A stretch of 64,000 nt of DNA from Planctomycetaceae bacterium (lineage in GTDB: Bacteria > Planctomycetota > UBA1135 > GCA-002686595). The stretch covers positions 62,001 through 126,000 of the forward strand of contig WYBT01000028.1 in assembly GCA_011525785.1 (NCBI GenBank), written 5' to 3'. Of the stretch, positions 51,777-60,179 are shown piece after piece. The translations under genes were made by a program, and so were the position numbers. Numbering within the stretch: position 1 is the first letter of the stretch; every line of letters starts with the position of its first letter. The notes under the pieces were generated by a model. The model had not been told where the DNA came from. It saw nothing but the letters and a program-made list of their open reading frames with translations, and searched no databases.

Positions 51777-52496
51777 CTAGTCGCGCTCGTCGCGCTCGAA
51801 CTCGCCTCTCACGCGGCGGTCCTCCAAGCCCAGCGCGCGTTCGATCTGTTGCTCGATGTAGAGCGCGACGTCCGGCTCGCTCAGCCCTTTGACAAGGGCG
51901 ATCCCGCGCTTGTCGCGCAGCACGACCCAGACTTCGTAGGTGAAGCTCACGCCGTGCTTGCCGCGGTGCTTCACGGACTTGACGTAGAGCTGCTCGATGC
52001 GCCCGGACTCGATCGCGCCGGGGCCGCCCCACGGCAGCGGGGCGTGGCGCACCACCAGCGCGCGGCGCTCGACGCGGAGGGTCGTGGTGTTGAACAGTCC
52101 CGCGATCGTCCAGTAGGTCATCCCCACGCCCACCGCGACGTGCAGGAGCGGGAAGAGCGTCATGATCGTCGGCGCGCCGTTCTGGAACGCCATCGAGTAC
52201 CAGAACACCAGGATCGCGTTCCAACCGACACAGAACAGCGCCATGAACACGTGAACGGGCCGGAACCAGCGATGGCGCAGCTCGAGCCCCTCGCGCGTCT
52301 TGCGCACCGCAAGCGCGGGCGGGAGCGGGACTTCCTCACGCACTCTGTCCGCGCTCGCTGAAGCACCCGCCGGCGCACCCAAGGTCATGAGCGCCTTGCA
52401 GAACGAACAGGTCAGGAGGCCCTTGCTCGTGTCGAAGTCCTCGCTTCGAAAGAACGAGCCGCACGACGGGCACTTCAGCGCAGTGGGACTGGCCAT
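51777..52496 (-). CDS. Zinc-ribbon membrane protein of unknown function
   Basis: 239 aa from ATG 52496. The N-terminus has a rubredoxin-like zinc ribbon (CPSCGSFF ... CSFC). Two membrane helices at about 87-107 and 118-140 are joined by a short loop (FQNGAPTIM), and a PH-like cytoplasmic part follows (TTTLRVERRALVVRHAPLPW, VWVVLRDKRGIALVKGLSEP). This order of zinc ribbon, two helices and YdbT/PH-like end recurs in planctomycete and proteobacterial proteins without known function. The C-terminus is highly charged. Confidence 0.72.
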   Translation of the reverse strand: MASPTALKCPSCGSFFRSEDFDTSKGLLTCSFCKALMTLGAPAGASASADRVREEVPLPPALAVRKTREGLELRHRWFRPVHVFMALFCVGWNAILVFWYSMAFQNGAPTIMTLFPLLHVAVGVGMTYWTIAGLFNTTTLRVERRALVVRHAPLPWGGPGAIESGRIEQLYVKSVKHRGKHGVSFTYEVWVVLRDKRGIALVKGLSEPDVALYIEQQIERALGLEDRRVRGEFERDERD

Positions 52497-52615
52497 GCCG
52501 GGATTGCACCGCTCGGGAGCTCCGCGGCGCAAGGTTCAGCAGCTTGTGCCCCGCGCGCCGCCGAGCAACGCTCAACGTCATCAGCCTTCGAGCGAGCCTC
52601 CTGAGACTGGAGCGC

Positions 52616-52740
52616 GAGTTCCGGAGCGTCCGGTGAATAGTTCCGCGGCCTGAGGGCTGCTGCCGGACGGTGATGCGGTGGTCTCCGTGGGGTTGGTGTC
52701 GAGACGGCGCCGTGGTCACCGGACGGGAGGAACGACGCGC
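52616..52740 (+). mobile_element. Remnant of an IS21-type left end, copy A
   Basis: The plus strand here aligns with the minus strand of 53701-53830. Shared blocks are TAGTTCCGCGGCCTGAGGG, GGGTTGG/GGGGTTGG and GACGGCGCCGTGG followed by CCGGACGGGA and ACGACGCG. Similarity stops where the transposase reading frame would start, so only the non-coding end remains. Its orientation is opposite to copy B. Confidence 0.7.
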
Positions 52741-53052
52741 TGGCGAGCTTCGAATCCTCGCTAGCGACGGACCTCGAGCATCTGCCGGCGATCCCGGGTG
52801 CTCGGCTGAGTGCAGTGCGCCAAGGCCGCGACGCGACGCGGCTGCCCGTGTGGCTTCGATGCGTCGGATTGCACGGCGAGGAAACGTGGCAGCGTTTGGT
52901 GCGGGAGCACTCGGTCGGTTCGCCTCGTTCGCCCGGCGCGTTGAGGCAAGCGCGCTCACGATCTCCGAACGGGCCATCGCTGGCCGCTCGAGCCCAGCCG
53001 ACGCACGTGGGGCCGTGCGTGCATCGAAAGGAACTTGGAAACTCCCAATCGG

Positions 53053-53082
53053 TTTGAAAGCCGCCGGGCCATCGCTTTCAAA
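53053..53082. promoter_or_regulatory. Inverted repeat upstream of the fic gene
   Basis: TTTGAAAGC (53053-53061) and GCTTTCAAA (53074-53082) are perfect 9-bp arms with a 12-bp spacer, 41 bp before the fic ATG. Could be an operator or transcript hairpin; a third related CTGAAAG follows at 53095. Confidence 0.4.
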
Positions 53083-53123
53083 GCGGCGCGGGGTCTGAAA
53101 GACTGTTTCGAAGCGCGCGAGCT

Positions 53124-53475
53124 ATGCGACCGAGCGACTTCACCACGAAGCTGGCGGGCCGAGTCGTCAAGACCTCGACCGGATACTGGGCTTTCGTCCC
53201 CGCCTCACTGCCGCCCGCGATCAGCTACGACGCGGACCTGGTTCGACTGCTCTCGGAGGCCGACGCGGCGCTGAGCGAGCTGTCCGGCCTGGGTCGCTAC
53301 CTGCCCAACCCCGACCTCTTGATCGCGCCCTACATCAAGCGCGAAGCGGTCGCCTCCAGCCGCATCGAGGGCACGCAGGCGGACCTCTCCGATCTGATGC
53401 TCGACGAGGTCGAACCCAAGCTGACTCCGGCGGGCAGCGACGTGCTCGAAGTCCGCAACTACGTGGCAGCGCTCA
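53124..53475 (+). pseudogene. Fic family protein, N-terminal fragment
   Basis: About 115 codons of a Fic/DOC_N domain: LPPAISYDADLVRLLSEADA, LSGLGRYLPNPDLLIAPYIK, REAVASSRIEGTQADLSDLM and VLEVRNYVAALN. The SSRIEGT motif is the conserved inhibitory-helix/N-terminal signature of this Fic class. Similarity ends near 53470 where IS21-type sequence begins; the frame then runs to a stop at 53561. The catalytic HPFxDGNGRxGR motif is absent, so no AMP-transfer activity can remain. Its C-terminal remnant is at 53850-54010. Confidence 0.8.
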
Positions 53476-53850
53476 ACGTCAGCTCCAACCGCAGCCACTC
53501 CGCGATCCGCTCGCGGTACGGCTCGACCTCACTGGGCCGGCCCAGTCCGCTGCGCAGCTGAGCCTGCGCACGTCCCACGTCCTCGATCGGCGGCTCCGCG
53601 CTCACGCGCTCCACCGTACGCGAGCTCACTCCCGCCGCCTTCGCCGTCTCTTCAACTCCCAGCCCCGCTCCGCGCAAGTGCTGGATCTTCAGCCGCGTCA
53701 TCGCGTCGTACATCCCGTCCGGCTGCCACGGCGCCGTCCCGACCCCAACCCTAGGGGGACCGCAGCAACCCTGTCTGGCTGCGGCCCTCAGGCCGCGGAA
53801 CTACCCGCCAGACTTTCCGGAATCGGGCCGCCAAACTTTCCGGAACTCAC
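53459..53850 (-). mobile_element. IS21-type element remnant, copy B (left end plus istA start)
   Basis: On the minus strand the element begins at 53849 with TGAGTTCCGG and has two close copies of TTCCGGAAAGT, the multiple terminal repeats expected in IS21 left ends. A transposase start follows (ATG 53713 or 53698): MTRLKIQHLRGAGLGVEET, AGVSSRTVERVSAEP, YRERIAEWLRLE, which matches the HTH N-terminus of IstA. Only about 84 codons remain of roughly 500; istB and the right end are missing. The remnant splits the fic gene. Confidence 0.8.
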
Positions 53851-54010
53851 AACGGCTTCTAACACGATCCAGGCGCTGGAGAAGGCGCAAGTGCTCGAGG
53901 AAGCGACTGGTCGAGACTGGGGACGCCTGTGGGTCACGCGCCCGATCTTGAGCGCGCTCGAGCAGCATCTCACGCCCAGCGATGGCGGCGGCTCTCGGCG
54001 CGGCAAGTAG
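53850..54010 (+). pseudogene. Fic family protein, C-terminal fragment
   Basis: After the IS end the plus strand encodes SNTIQALEKAQVLEEATGRD and WGRLWVTRPILSALEQ, the winged-helix tail of Fic proteins (TA..AI..LE..GIL.E.TGR pattern), to a stop at 54010. It is in a different frame from the N-terminal fragment, and the whole catalytic core between them is gone. Confidence 0.7.
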
Positions 54011-54195
54011 CACCGCCACACGCGGCCTTTCGCCGGAACGCGCGTGCACGAGCGGACGTTGGCCGAGTCGTGGTCTTGCCAGAAACTCGCGAGATCAGCG
54101 CCGCGCCAACTGCCCTCGTTCCGATCAGAATTCCAGAGCGGTGAACCCAATGCGCCTCGAAGGCGTCAGCCCACACTCTCAGGTTCGGCGCTCGC

Positions 54196-54912
54196 TCAGC
54201 GCCCGAACAGCGGGAGCAGCGTGGGCTCGAGTTTGCGGTAGAGCTGCGCCGTCGCGCGCACGTCGCGCAGGCAGTACTCGCCGATGTCTTCGATTTTGCC
54301 CTCGCGGTACGCGCGGCCGACCTGGCTGCCGTCGATCGAGCCCTTGGGGCTCTCGATGTCGAAGCGCCGGCACCAGTAGTCGAGCTTGTAGTGCTCGCGC
54401 GTGGCGCCGAAGAAGGTCAGCACGTCCGACAGATCGCAGTGGTCTGCGACCGCGTAGCGATTGGGCACGAGCTGGCGCGACGGTCGCACGCCGAGCTGCG
54501 CCGAGCGGATCGAGAGGATCGGCCCGTCGTAGCCGCGGCCGTTGAACGACACGAGTTGCGGCTTGGGCCGCCCGGCCGGCGCCACGCTCTCCCAAAAGCG
54601 CGTGAGCAGCGCGCGCTCGTCGCCGCGGAAGATCTTCGAGCCCGGGACCTTCTCCCAAGCGCGCTCGGGCTCGTCCTCGCCTTCGAGCAGCAGCAGGCCG
54701 CGGTCGAGCTCGGCGCCCTTGGAGTCCTTCCCGACCAGCCACATGCCGATCGCGATCACCTTGCCCAGGCCCGGAACCAGCGCGCAGCGCTCGGGAACGG
54801 CGTCGCGCTCCTCCGGAGTCTTCGCCCGCGACAAGAGGTAGCCGCGCGTGATCTCGTCGACTTCCTCCCACGGAAAGCCGGCCACCTCGATGTCGAACAC
54901 GATCGTCGCCAT
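54196..54912 (-). CDS. 3'-5' exonuclease, PolB-like (RNase H fold)
   Basis: 238 aa. The DEDDy-type exonuclease motifs are present: FDIEVAG at the N-terminus (ExoI), LVSFNGRGYDGPIL (ExoII), and YCLRDVRATAQLYRKL (ExoIII). It corresponds to the DNA_pol_B_exo2/predicted 3'-5' exonuclease family, which stands alone without a polymerase domain. Probably processes DNA ends or RNA; precise role unknown. Followed on the same strand, upstream side, by the DUF1801 gene. Confidence 0.85.
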   Translation of the reverse strand: MATIVFDIEVAGFPWEEVDEITRGYLLSRAKTPEERDAVPERCALVPGLGKVIAIGMWLVGKDSKGAELDRGLLLLEGEDEPERAWEKVPGSKIFRGDERALLTRFWESVAPAGRPKPQLVSFNGRGYDGPILSIRSAQLGVRPSRQLVPNRYAVADHCDLSDVLTFFGATREHYKLDYWCRRFDIESPKGSIDGSQVGRAYREGKIEDIGEYCLRDVRATAQLYRKLEPTLLPLFGR

Positions 54913-54950
54913 GTGTGCGCGGAGTCTAGCGGCCGCGCGCGCCGGCGCCG

Positions 54951-55511
54951 TCAGCTCGATCGCGGGGCGCGCTTGACCGCGGTCTTCGTCTTCGTGGTCG
55001 CTGCGGCCGTCGACTTGGCCGCCGGCTTGCCCTTGGGTCGCGACTTGTCGTCCTCGCGCGCCTTCAAGTAGGCCCCGATGAAGCTCTTGGCCGTCAGCTT
55101 CTTGACCGTTGCGCCGACGACCTCGAGCGGCACGTCCTCGAGCTTCTTGAAGCGAATGCAGGCCTTGCCCATGTCGAGCTTTTTGCCGGTCTTCTTCCAG
55201 GCCTCCTGAAACGAGCGCGTGAGCTCGTTTTCGCTGTCTCCATGCGCGTAGAGCGCCATGAAGTACATCGACATGTGGTTCTTCTGCGACGCCAGCCCCG
55301 CGAAGGGCAGCGGCTGTTTCGGGTCGCAGTGATAGCCCGCGGGAAACACGCTGTGCGGCACGTAGTAGCCGATCATGCCGTATTGCATGCCCTCCTCGAG
55401 ATCCTTGTCGAGGTTCGCGAGAATGACTTTGCGCAGCGCTTCGAGCGCGCGGCGTCGATCTTCGGGGAGCGAGGCGAGATAGTCAGCGACGGTCGTGGCT
55501 TTGGACTGCAT
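54951..55511 (-). CDS. DUF1801 domain protein (YdhG-like)
   Basis: 186 aa. Residues 1-140 are DUF1801: VADYLASLPEDRRRALEALR, LEEGMQYGMIGYYVPHSVF, QKNHMSMYFMALYAHGD, KACIRFKKLEDVPLEVV. The tail after 150 is Lys/Ala/Thr-rich, resembling a histone-like or nucleic-acid-binding tail. The domain resembles frataxin and its bacterial role is unsettled. Together with the basic tail it could bind nucleic acid. ATG 55511 is the family's usual start. Confidence 0.85.
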   Translation of the reverse strand: MQSKATTVADYLASLPEDRRRALEALRKVILANLDKDLEEGMQYGMIGYYVPHSVFPAGYHCDPKQPLPFAGLASQKNHMSMYFMALYAHGDSENELTRSFQEAWKKTGKKLDMGKACIRFKKLEDVPLEVVGATVKKLTAKSFIGAYLKAREDDKSRPKGKPAAKSTAAATTKTKTAVKRAPRSS

Positions 55512-55588
55512 GAGATTTATGGTATCGCTCTGAAGGGAGCCAAGGGTGTCGCGGACTCCCGCCGCTGCGAAGTCGCAGGAGAGGCACA

Positions 55589-56113
55589 GTGTCCGTTCCG
55601 ACGATCTCTCACCTCAGGGCGCTGTTCGATCACCTGCCGATCGCCGTATTGCTCGCAGACGATCGGGCGCAGTACGTCGATGCCAACGCGGCCGCCGCGG
55701 AGCTCTTCCAGCGCCGCCGCGACGAACTGATCGGCGCCACGGTGAGCGACGTCATCGCCCCCACCGCGCGCGCAGCGGTGGAACTTCAGTGGCAAGCGTT
55801 CCTGCGCGACGGCGAGCAGTCGGGAGTGTTCGAGATCGCGCTGCCTTCGGGCGCGGTGCGCCGCATCCACTTCCACGCGCGCGCGAACTTCGTGCCCGGA
55901 CTGCACTGCTCGTTCATGACCGCGCTGGCGCCCGCCGAACCACTCTCCGACGGCGAACTCGTCACCCTGTGCGCCTGGACCAAGCGCGTGCGTGTCGCCG
56001 ACGAGTGGCTGCCCATCGAGGAGTACCTGGGGCGCGTGCATGGACTCGAGGTGACCCACGGAATCGCGCCGGAGGCGTTCGCGCGACTGATGGGCGACCT
56101 CGAAGGGCGCTGA
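55589..56113 (+). CDS. Single PAS-domain protein
   Basis: 174 aa from GTG 55589, preceded by AGGAGAGG. Residues 8-118 are a PAS domain: LFDHLPIAVLLADDRAQYVD, NAAAAELFQRRRDELIGATV, SDVIAPTAR, then RIHFHARANFVPGLH. The remaining 50 residues hold no kinase, cyclase or HTH. It is therefore a stand-alone sensor or partner protein; the cofactor, if any, cannot be told. Convergent with the radical SAM gene, 5 bp apart. Confidence 0.82.
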   Translation: MSVPTISHLRALFDHLPIAVLLADDRAQYVDANAAAAELFQRRRDELIGATVSDVIAPTARAAVELQWQAFLRDGEQSGVFEIALPSGAVRRIHFHARANFVPGLHCSFMTALAPAEPLSDGELVTLCAWTKRVRVADEWLPIEEYLGRVHGLEVTHGIAPEAFARLMGDLEGR

Positions 56114-56118
56114 GCAAC

Positions 56119-57636
56119 TCAACTTCGGCGCTGCTGGCGCACAGCGGCTTTGTGGAGCGGCGCGGCGCGTTTGCGGCGCGGCGTACCCGCGGAGAAGTCA
56201 GCCAGGAACGGCGGCCACTGGTCGGGCCGCGTTCGAGCGAAGTCGGCGAACAGCGCTGCGCCCGCGCGTTCGCGTGCGACGCCGAGCGCGAGCAGGTGCT
56301 CGAACAGCTCGCGCGCGAGTCGGTCGAGTCCGATCGAGTGCACCGCGCCGCAGCGCGCGAAGAGTGCGTCGCTGAAGCCCAGAACGCGTTCGAAGGGGCT
56401 CGCCGACTCCCACAGGAGCGGCGCGGAGAGTTCGAAGTTGCCGCTGTTGCCGACCAAGTCCCACACGCGCGCGAAACGGCGCATGCGCTGCATGTCCGCG
56501 AACGGGATCACGCTGGTCGCGAGCACTTCGTAGGGCGGGTGCGCGGCGTAGCGCATCGCGAACGCGTCGTCGTGTCGCGCGATCGGCGCGCCGCGCAGGC
56601 GCTTCAAGATGCCCACCTGGATTTCCTGCGGCCGCAGCGCGAGCAGTCGGTCGAACCCGCGCGCGAAACTCGCGAGGTCCTCGCCCGGCAGCCCGACGAT
56701 CAAATCCGTGTGCAGGTGCACGCCCGTCGACTCGCGCAGCCAGCGCAGGTTGGCCTCGGCCTTGGCGTTGTCCTGGCGGCGCGAGATGCGCTCAGTCGTC
56801 GCGGTATCGAAGCTCTGCAGGCCGACTTCGAGTTGCACCATGCCCTGCGGAAAACGCGCGAGCAGCTCCTTGAGTCGCTCCGGCAAGCGTTCGGGGATCA
56901 ATTCGAAATGCAACAGGAGCCCCGGCGTGGCGCGCTCGAGGAAGAACTCGAGGATCGCTGCGCTGGCCGAAATCGAGAGGTTGAACGTGCGGTCGACGAA
57001 CTTGAAGTGCCGCAGGCCGCGCGCGAGCAAACGCTCCATGTCTTCCAGAAACGCGGGGAGCGGAAATGCGCGCACCTTCTCGTCGAGTGCTGAGAGGCAG
57101 AATTCGCACTCGTAGGGACAGCCGCGCGAGGCTTCGACGTACACGACGCGCTGCGCGAGGTCGCGCTCGTCGTACTCCGGATAAGGCGACGCCAGAGTCG
57201 CCAACTCCGGCAATCCGCCGTCGATGACGCGCTGCGCAGGGGATTCGCCGGCCAGAAGCTGCTCGCACAAGCGCGCGAACGCCAGCTCGCCTTCGCCGCG
57301 CACCACGTAGTCGGCGAGTGCGACAATTGGCTGCGCTTCGAGCTCATGGCTCACTTCCGGCCCGCCGAGAACGATCTTCACGTGCGGAGCGATGCGTTTG
57401 AGCGCTTCGACGACGAGCTCGCTCTCGTGCGCGTTCCACACGTACACGCCAAGGCCAACGACTCGCGGCTGGTGCGCCAGGATGCGCTCGACGAAATCGA
57501 GCGGTCGGTCGGCGATCACGCCTTCGACGATCGCGCTGCGCTCGCGCAGCTCGCCCAGGTTCGCGCGCAGGCAGCGCAGCCCGAACGAAGCGTGGATCCA
57601 CTTCGCGTTGAGCGTTGCGAGCACGATGTCGGCCAT
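56119..57636 (-). CDS. B12-binding-domain radical SAM protein (DUF4080-type)
   Basis: 505 aa from ATG 57636. Residues 1-135 are a cobalamin-binding Rossmann-like domain (LATLNAKWIHASFGLRCLRA, GLGVYVWNAHE, VLGGPEVSHE). The radical SAM core has RGCPYECEFC (C173, C177, C180 for the 4Fe-4S cluster) and LEVGLQSFDTATTERISRRQ, LHTDLIVGLPGED. The C-terminal DUF4080 region follows. Such proteins catalyse methylations or other radical steps on unknown substrates. The end is Arg-rich. No neighbouring gene hints at the substrate. Confidence 0.88.
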   Translation of the reverse strand: MADIVLATLNAKWIHASFGLRCLRANLGELRERSAIVEGVIADRPLDFVERILAHQPRVVGLGVYVWNAHESELVVEALKRIAPHVKIVLGGPEVSHELEAQPIVALADYVVRGEGELAFARLCEQLLAGESPAQRVIDGGLPELATLASPYPEYDERDLAQRVVYVEASRGCPYECEFCLSALDEKVRAFPLPAFLEDMERLLARGLRHFKFVDRTFNLSISASAAILEFFLERATPGLLLHFELIPERLPERLKELLARFPQGMVQLEVGLQSFDTATTERISRRQDNAKAEANLRWLRESTGVHLHTDLIVGLPGEDLASFARGFDRLLALRPQEIQVGILKRLRGAPIARHDDAFAMRYAAHPPYEVLATSVIPFADMQRMRRFARVWDLVGNSGNFELSAPLLWESASPFERVLGFSDALFARCGAVHSIGLDRLARELFEHLLALGVARERAGAALFADFARTRPDQWPPFLADFSAGTPRRKRAAPLHKAAVRQQRRS

Positions 57637-57707
57637 GCGGGCGCCAAGGTAGCGCGCGGCGACAGACCGGTGGGGGTAGCGCGGAGCTCCCCCACCGTCG
57701 GGAGGAC

Positions 57708-58685
57708 TCAGAAGCTCTGCGCGATCGTCGAGGCGCCGGAGCTGATGTCGTCGAACTCGCTCCACGCGTACGCGCCGTCGTCGAAGTCGCTCCAGCCGCC
57801 GGTCACGTCGGGCTCGCTCCACTCGAAGGTGGGCGCTTCAAACGCCGGCGTGAAGCTCGGCACGGCCTCGTCGCCGCTCAGCCAGTCGCTCGCTCCGTCC
57901 CACAGCACGGCCAGGTCTCCGCCGAAGGTCTGCAGCCCGTCGACGGCGAACTGCCCGGCGCGCTGGAGCGGCGAGAGACTCGGGTCCGTCAGCCAGCCCT
58001 GGTGCTGCGCGAGATTCGCGCGCGCCGCGTCGTTGAGCCCGCCGCCAGCGGCGAGCGTCTCGTCGTAAAGCGTGTCGGCTGCCCAGTAGCCAGCGCTGAT
58101 TTCGTCCAGCGCTGCATCGGTCAGGTTCTCGCCGACCACTGCGCCCACGGCGGCGCTGGCGAGCTTGAGCGGCAAGCTCGGGCTGAGGAGCACGCCCAGC
58201 GCTGCGCCGGCGTTGCTACCGACCTCCTTGACGCCCGTGCGCAGCCCGCCTTCGACCACGCCGTGCTGTCCGACATCCTTGGCGAGGCTCATGCCCAACC
58301 CGAACGCGCCGAGGCGGCCCGCGCTCTCGCCCACGGAGTTCGACCACGCGCGGTTGATCGCGCCCAGGCCGTTCTGACCGCGCAGGTACGCGACGCGCGA
58401 GAACAGCTCGAGCTGCTCGCCGAGTTGTTCGAGCGCGGCCTTCGCACCGTTGACCGCGGACGACAGCCAGTCCGTGGAGTCGTCGTGCACCGGCGCGGAC
58501 CGCGCGGCGCTCTCGGAGGCGCTGGCGAGTGGCTCGGCGTTCGTGCGGAGCGCGGGAGTCTCGACGGCGGGCTCGGAGCGAGTTGCAGCGGGGACGCGCT
58601 CGCCAGACGGCGAGTTGGAAAACGATCCGTAGAGCGGGCTCGAGAAGGGCGAGCTACGCGGGGTTTGGGTGTTGATCGAGGTCAT
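57708..58685 (-). CDS. Hypothetical protein, candidate type III secretion substrate
   Basis: 325 aa from ATG 58685. No Sec signal; the first 70 residues are polar and Ser/Pro/Thr-rich (TSINTQTPRSSPFSSPLYGS). The middle has an Ala/Gly-rich amphipathic or hydrophobic section (about 160-205: GAALGVLLSPSLPLKLASAA), and the last 60 residues are acidic with repeated W-S-x-F-D-D units (GGWSDFDDGAYAWSEFDD). This overall design resembles the 619-aa protein near sctV. No family recognised; the effector idea rests on composition alone. Confidence 0.6.
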   Translation of the reverse strand: MTSINTQTPRSSPFSSPLYGSFSNSPSGERVPAATRSEPAVETPALRTNAEPLASASESAARSAPVHDDSTDWLSSAVNGAKAALEQLGEQLELFSRVAYLRGQNGLGAINRAWSNSVGESAGRLGAFGLGMSLAKDVGQHGVVEGGLRTGVKEVGSNAGAALGVLLSPSLPLKLASAAVGAVVGENLTDAALDEISAGYWAADTLYDETLAAGGGLNDAARANLAQHQGWLTDPSLSPLQRAGQFAVDGLQTFGGDLAVLWDGASDWLSGDEAVPSFTPAFEAPTFEWSEPDVTGGWSDFDDGAYAWSEFDDISSGASTIAQSF

Positions 58686-58867
58686 GGGTTCGGTGTCAGA
58701 CCAAAGGACTTGCGGCGCCAGACGCGACGCCGCCGGCCTGTGATCGCGCCGTCGCTCGCGTCGTTGCGGGCCCAGCTCTCGGGCGTCGCCGCTGGAGTGG
58801 ACCGGCGCTCGTCGACCCACAGCGCGGCGGCGCAGGACGCGCTTCTCACAGTCGTGCGCTTGCGCTT

Positions 58868-58895
58868 GCATACTCGGTAGGCATACTGGGTATGC
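58868..58895. promoter_or_regulatory. Putative PadR operator
   Basis: GCATACTGGGTATGC at 58881-58895 is a perfect 6-bp-arm palindrome, and a third GCATAC half-site lies at 58868-58873. It is 41 bp upstream of the PadR gene start; PadR regulators commonly bind such ATAC/GTAT-type dyads. Inferred autoregulation of the exporter operon. Confidence 0.55.
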
Positions 58896-58935
58896 ACCCG
58901 CAGAACCCACCGCCCGCACCTGGGCGCACGCCACC

Positions 58936-59460
58936 ATGTCGGTCCGCAACAGCCTGCTCGCGATCCTCGCCACCCAGCCGACCCACGGCTACGGCCTCAA
59001 GTCGGACTTCGAACGCAGCACCTCCGGCGCCTGGCCGCTGAACATCGGGCAGGTCTACACGACGCTCGCGCGGCTGGAGCGCGACGGGCTGGTCGAGCCG
59101 CTCAGCGTGAGCGAGGACAGCGCCCGTCAGACTTGGCGCATCACCAAGAAGGGCCGCAGCGAGCTCGCGCGCTGGTTCGGCGAACCGGTCGAGAGCGATC
59201 CGCCGCCGCGCGACGAGCTCGCGATCAAGGTGCTGCTGGCGATCGCCGCGGACCGCGACGACGTGAGCGAGATCCTCGACGCGCAGCGCGCTGCGACACT
59301 CGAGCGCATGGCCGAACTCACGCGCCAGAAGCAGCGCGCCGATCCCGAGCAGGAGCTGCCGTGGGTGCTCTTGCTCGACGCGCTGATCCTCAAGGCCAAG
59401 GCCGAAATCGAGTGGATCGACCTGTGCGAGGCGCGCCTGAGCCGGCGGGACCGGCGATGA
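58936..59460 (+). CDS. PadR family transcriptional regulator
   Basis: 174 aa. Winged HTH at residues 1-75 (LAILATQPTHGYGLKSDFER, WPLNIGQVYTTLARLERDGL, WRITKKGRSELARWF), then a helical Vir-like C-terminal dimerisation part (LAIKVLLAIAADRDDVSEIL). First gene of a four-gene operon; its stop overlaps the ABC ATPase start (ATGA). Likely represses the operon until a drug or lipid-like inducer binds. Confidence 0.9.
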   Translation: MSVRNSLLAILATQPTHGYGLKSDFERSTSGAWPLNIGQVYTTLARLERDGLVEPLSVSEDSARQTWRITKKGRSELARWFGEPVESDPPPRDELAIKVLLAIAADRDDVSEILDAQRAATLERMAELTRQKQRADPEQELPWVLLLDALILKAKAEIEWIDLCEARLSRRDRR

Positions 59461-60179
59461 GCGCGCTGCTCGAGTTCGACGCGGTGACGCGCGTTCACGG
59501 CGCGGGCGCGACGGCGGTGCGCGCGCTCGGCCCGGTGTCGTTCGCCGTCGAAGCCGGCGAGCTGGTCGCGATCATGGGACCGTCGGGCTCGGGCAAGTCG
59601 ACGTTGCTCGCGCTTGCGGGCGCGCTCGATCGACCGACGCATGGACGCGTGTGTGTGAGCGGTGTCGATCTCGCGTCGCGCTCGCGCGCCGAACTCGCGC
59701 AACTGCGTCGGCGCACGGTCGGCTACGTGTTCCAGGCGCTCAACCTTCTGCCGGGCCTCACCGCGCTCGAGAACGTGGCCCTGCCGCTCGAACTCGACGG
59801 CGCGGGCCTCGCGCAGGCGCGCGAGCAGGCGCTCGCAGCGCTCGAGCGCGTTCGCCTCGGCGAGCTGGCCCAGCGCTTTCCCGACGAGCTCTCCGGCGGC
59901 GAGCAACAGCGCGTCGCCATCGCGCGCGCCTTCGTCGGTGAGCGCACGCTGCTGCTCGCCGACGAGCCGACCGGCGCGCTCGACTCGCTCAGCGGCGAGC
60001 TGGTGATGCGTCTGCTGCGCGAGCAGTGCGACGCGGGGCGCAGCGCCGTGCTCGTGACGCACGACGCCACGCACGCTGCCTGGGCCGACCGCGTGCTCTA
60101 CCTGCGCGACGGAATCTTCAGCGACGCCGCACGCGCGACGCTGGTCGGCGCGCGCGGCCCTTCGGAGCGCCGCGCGTGA
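59457..60179 (+). CDS. ABC transporter ATP-binding protein (MacB/LolD type)
   Basis: 240 aa. Walker A GPSGSGKST, Q-loop YVFQALNLLPGLTALENV, signature LSGGEQQR and Walker B LLLADEPTGALD are all intact. The length and the VFQALNLLPGLTALENVALP wording are those of MacB/LolD-like exporters. Translationally coupled on both sides: ATGA overlap with padR and GTGA overlap with the permease. Energises export by the permease. Confidence 0.92.
   Translation: MSALLEFDAVTRVHGAGATAVRALGPVSFAVEAGELVAIMGPSGSGKSTLLALAGALDRPTHGRVCVSGVDLASRSRAELAQLRRRTVGYVFQALNLLPGLTALENVALPLELDGAGLAQAREQALAALERVRLGELAQRFPDELSGGEQQRVAIARAFVGERTLLLADEPTGALDSLSGELVMRLLREQCDAGRSAVLVTHDATHAAWADRVLYLRDGIFSDAARATLVGARGPSERRA

Larger units (their letters stand above)
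52497..53123. other. 627-bp stretch with IS remnant, no complete gene
   Basis: Contains the promoter of the zinc-ribbon gene on its left side, an IS21-type end remnant at 52616-52740, about 300 bp of unrecognised sequence, and an inverted repeat just before the fic gene. Open frames here match nothing. Confidence 0.6.

Noticed and set aside
52741..52775. GCGAG-CTTCGAATC-CTCGC resembles a tRNA T-arm.
   Set aside because: The invariant G-C closing pair is missing when the loop is set to seven bases, and no acceptor, D or anticodon arms can be formed around it. It adjoins the IS remnant.
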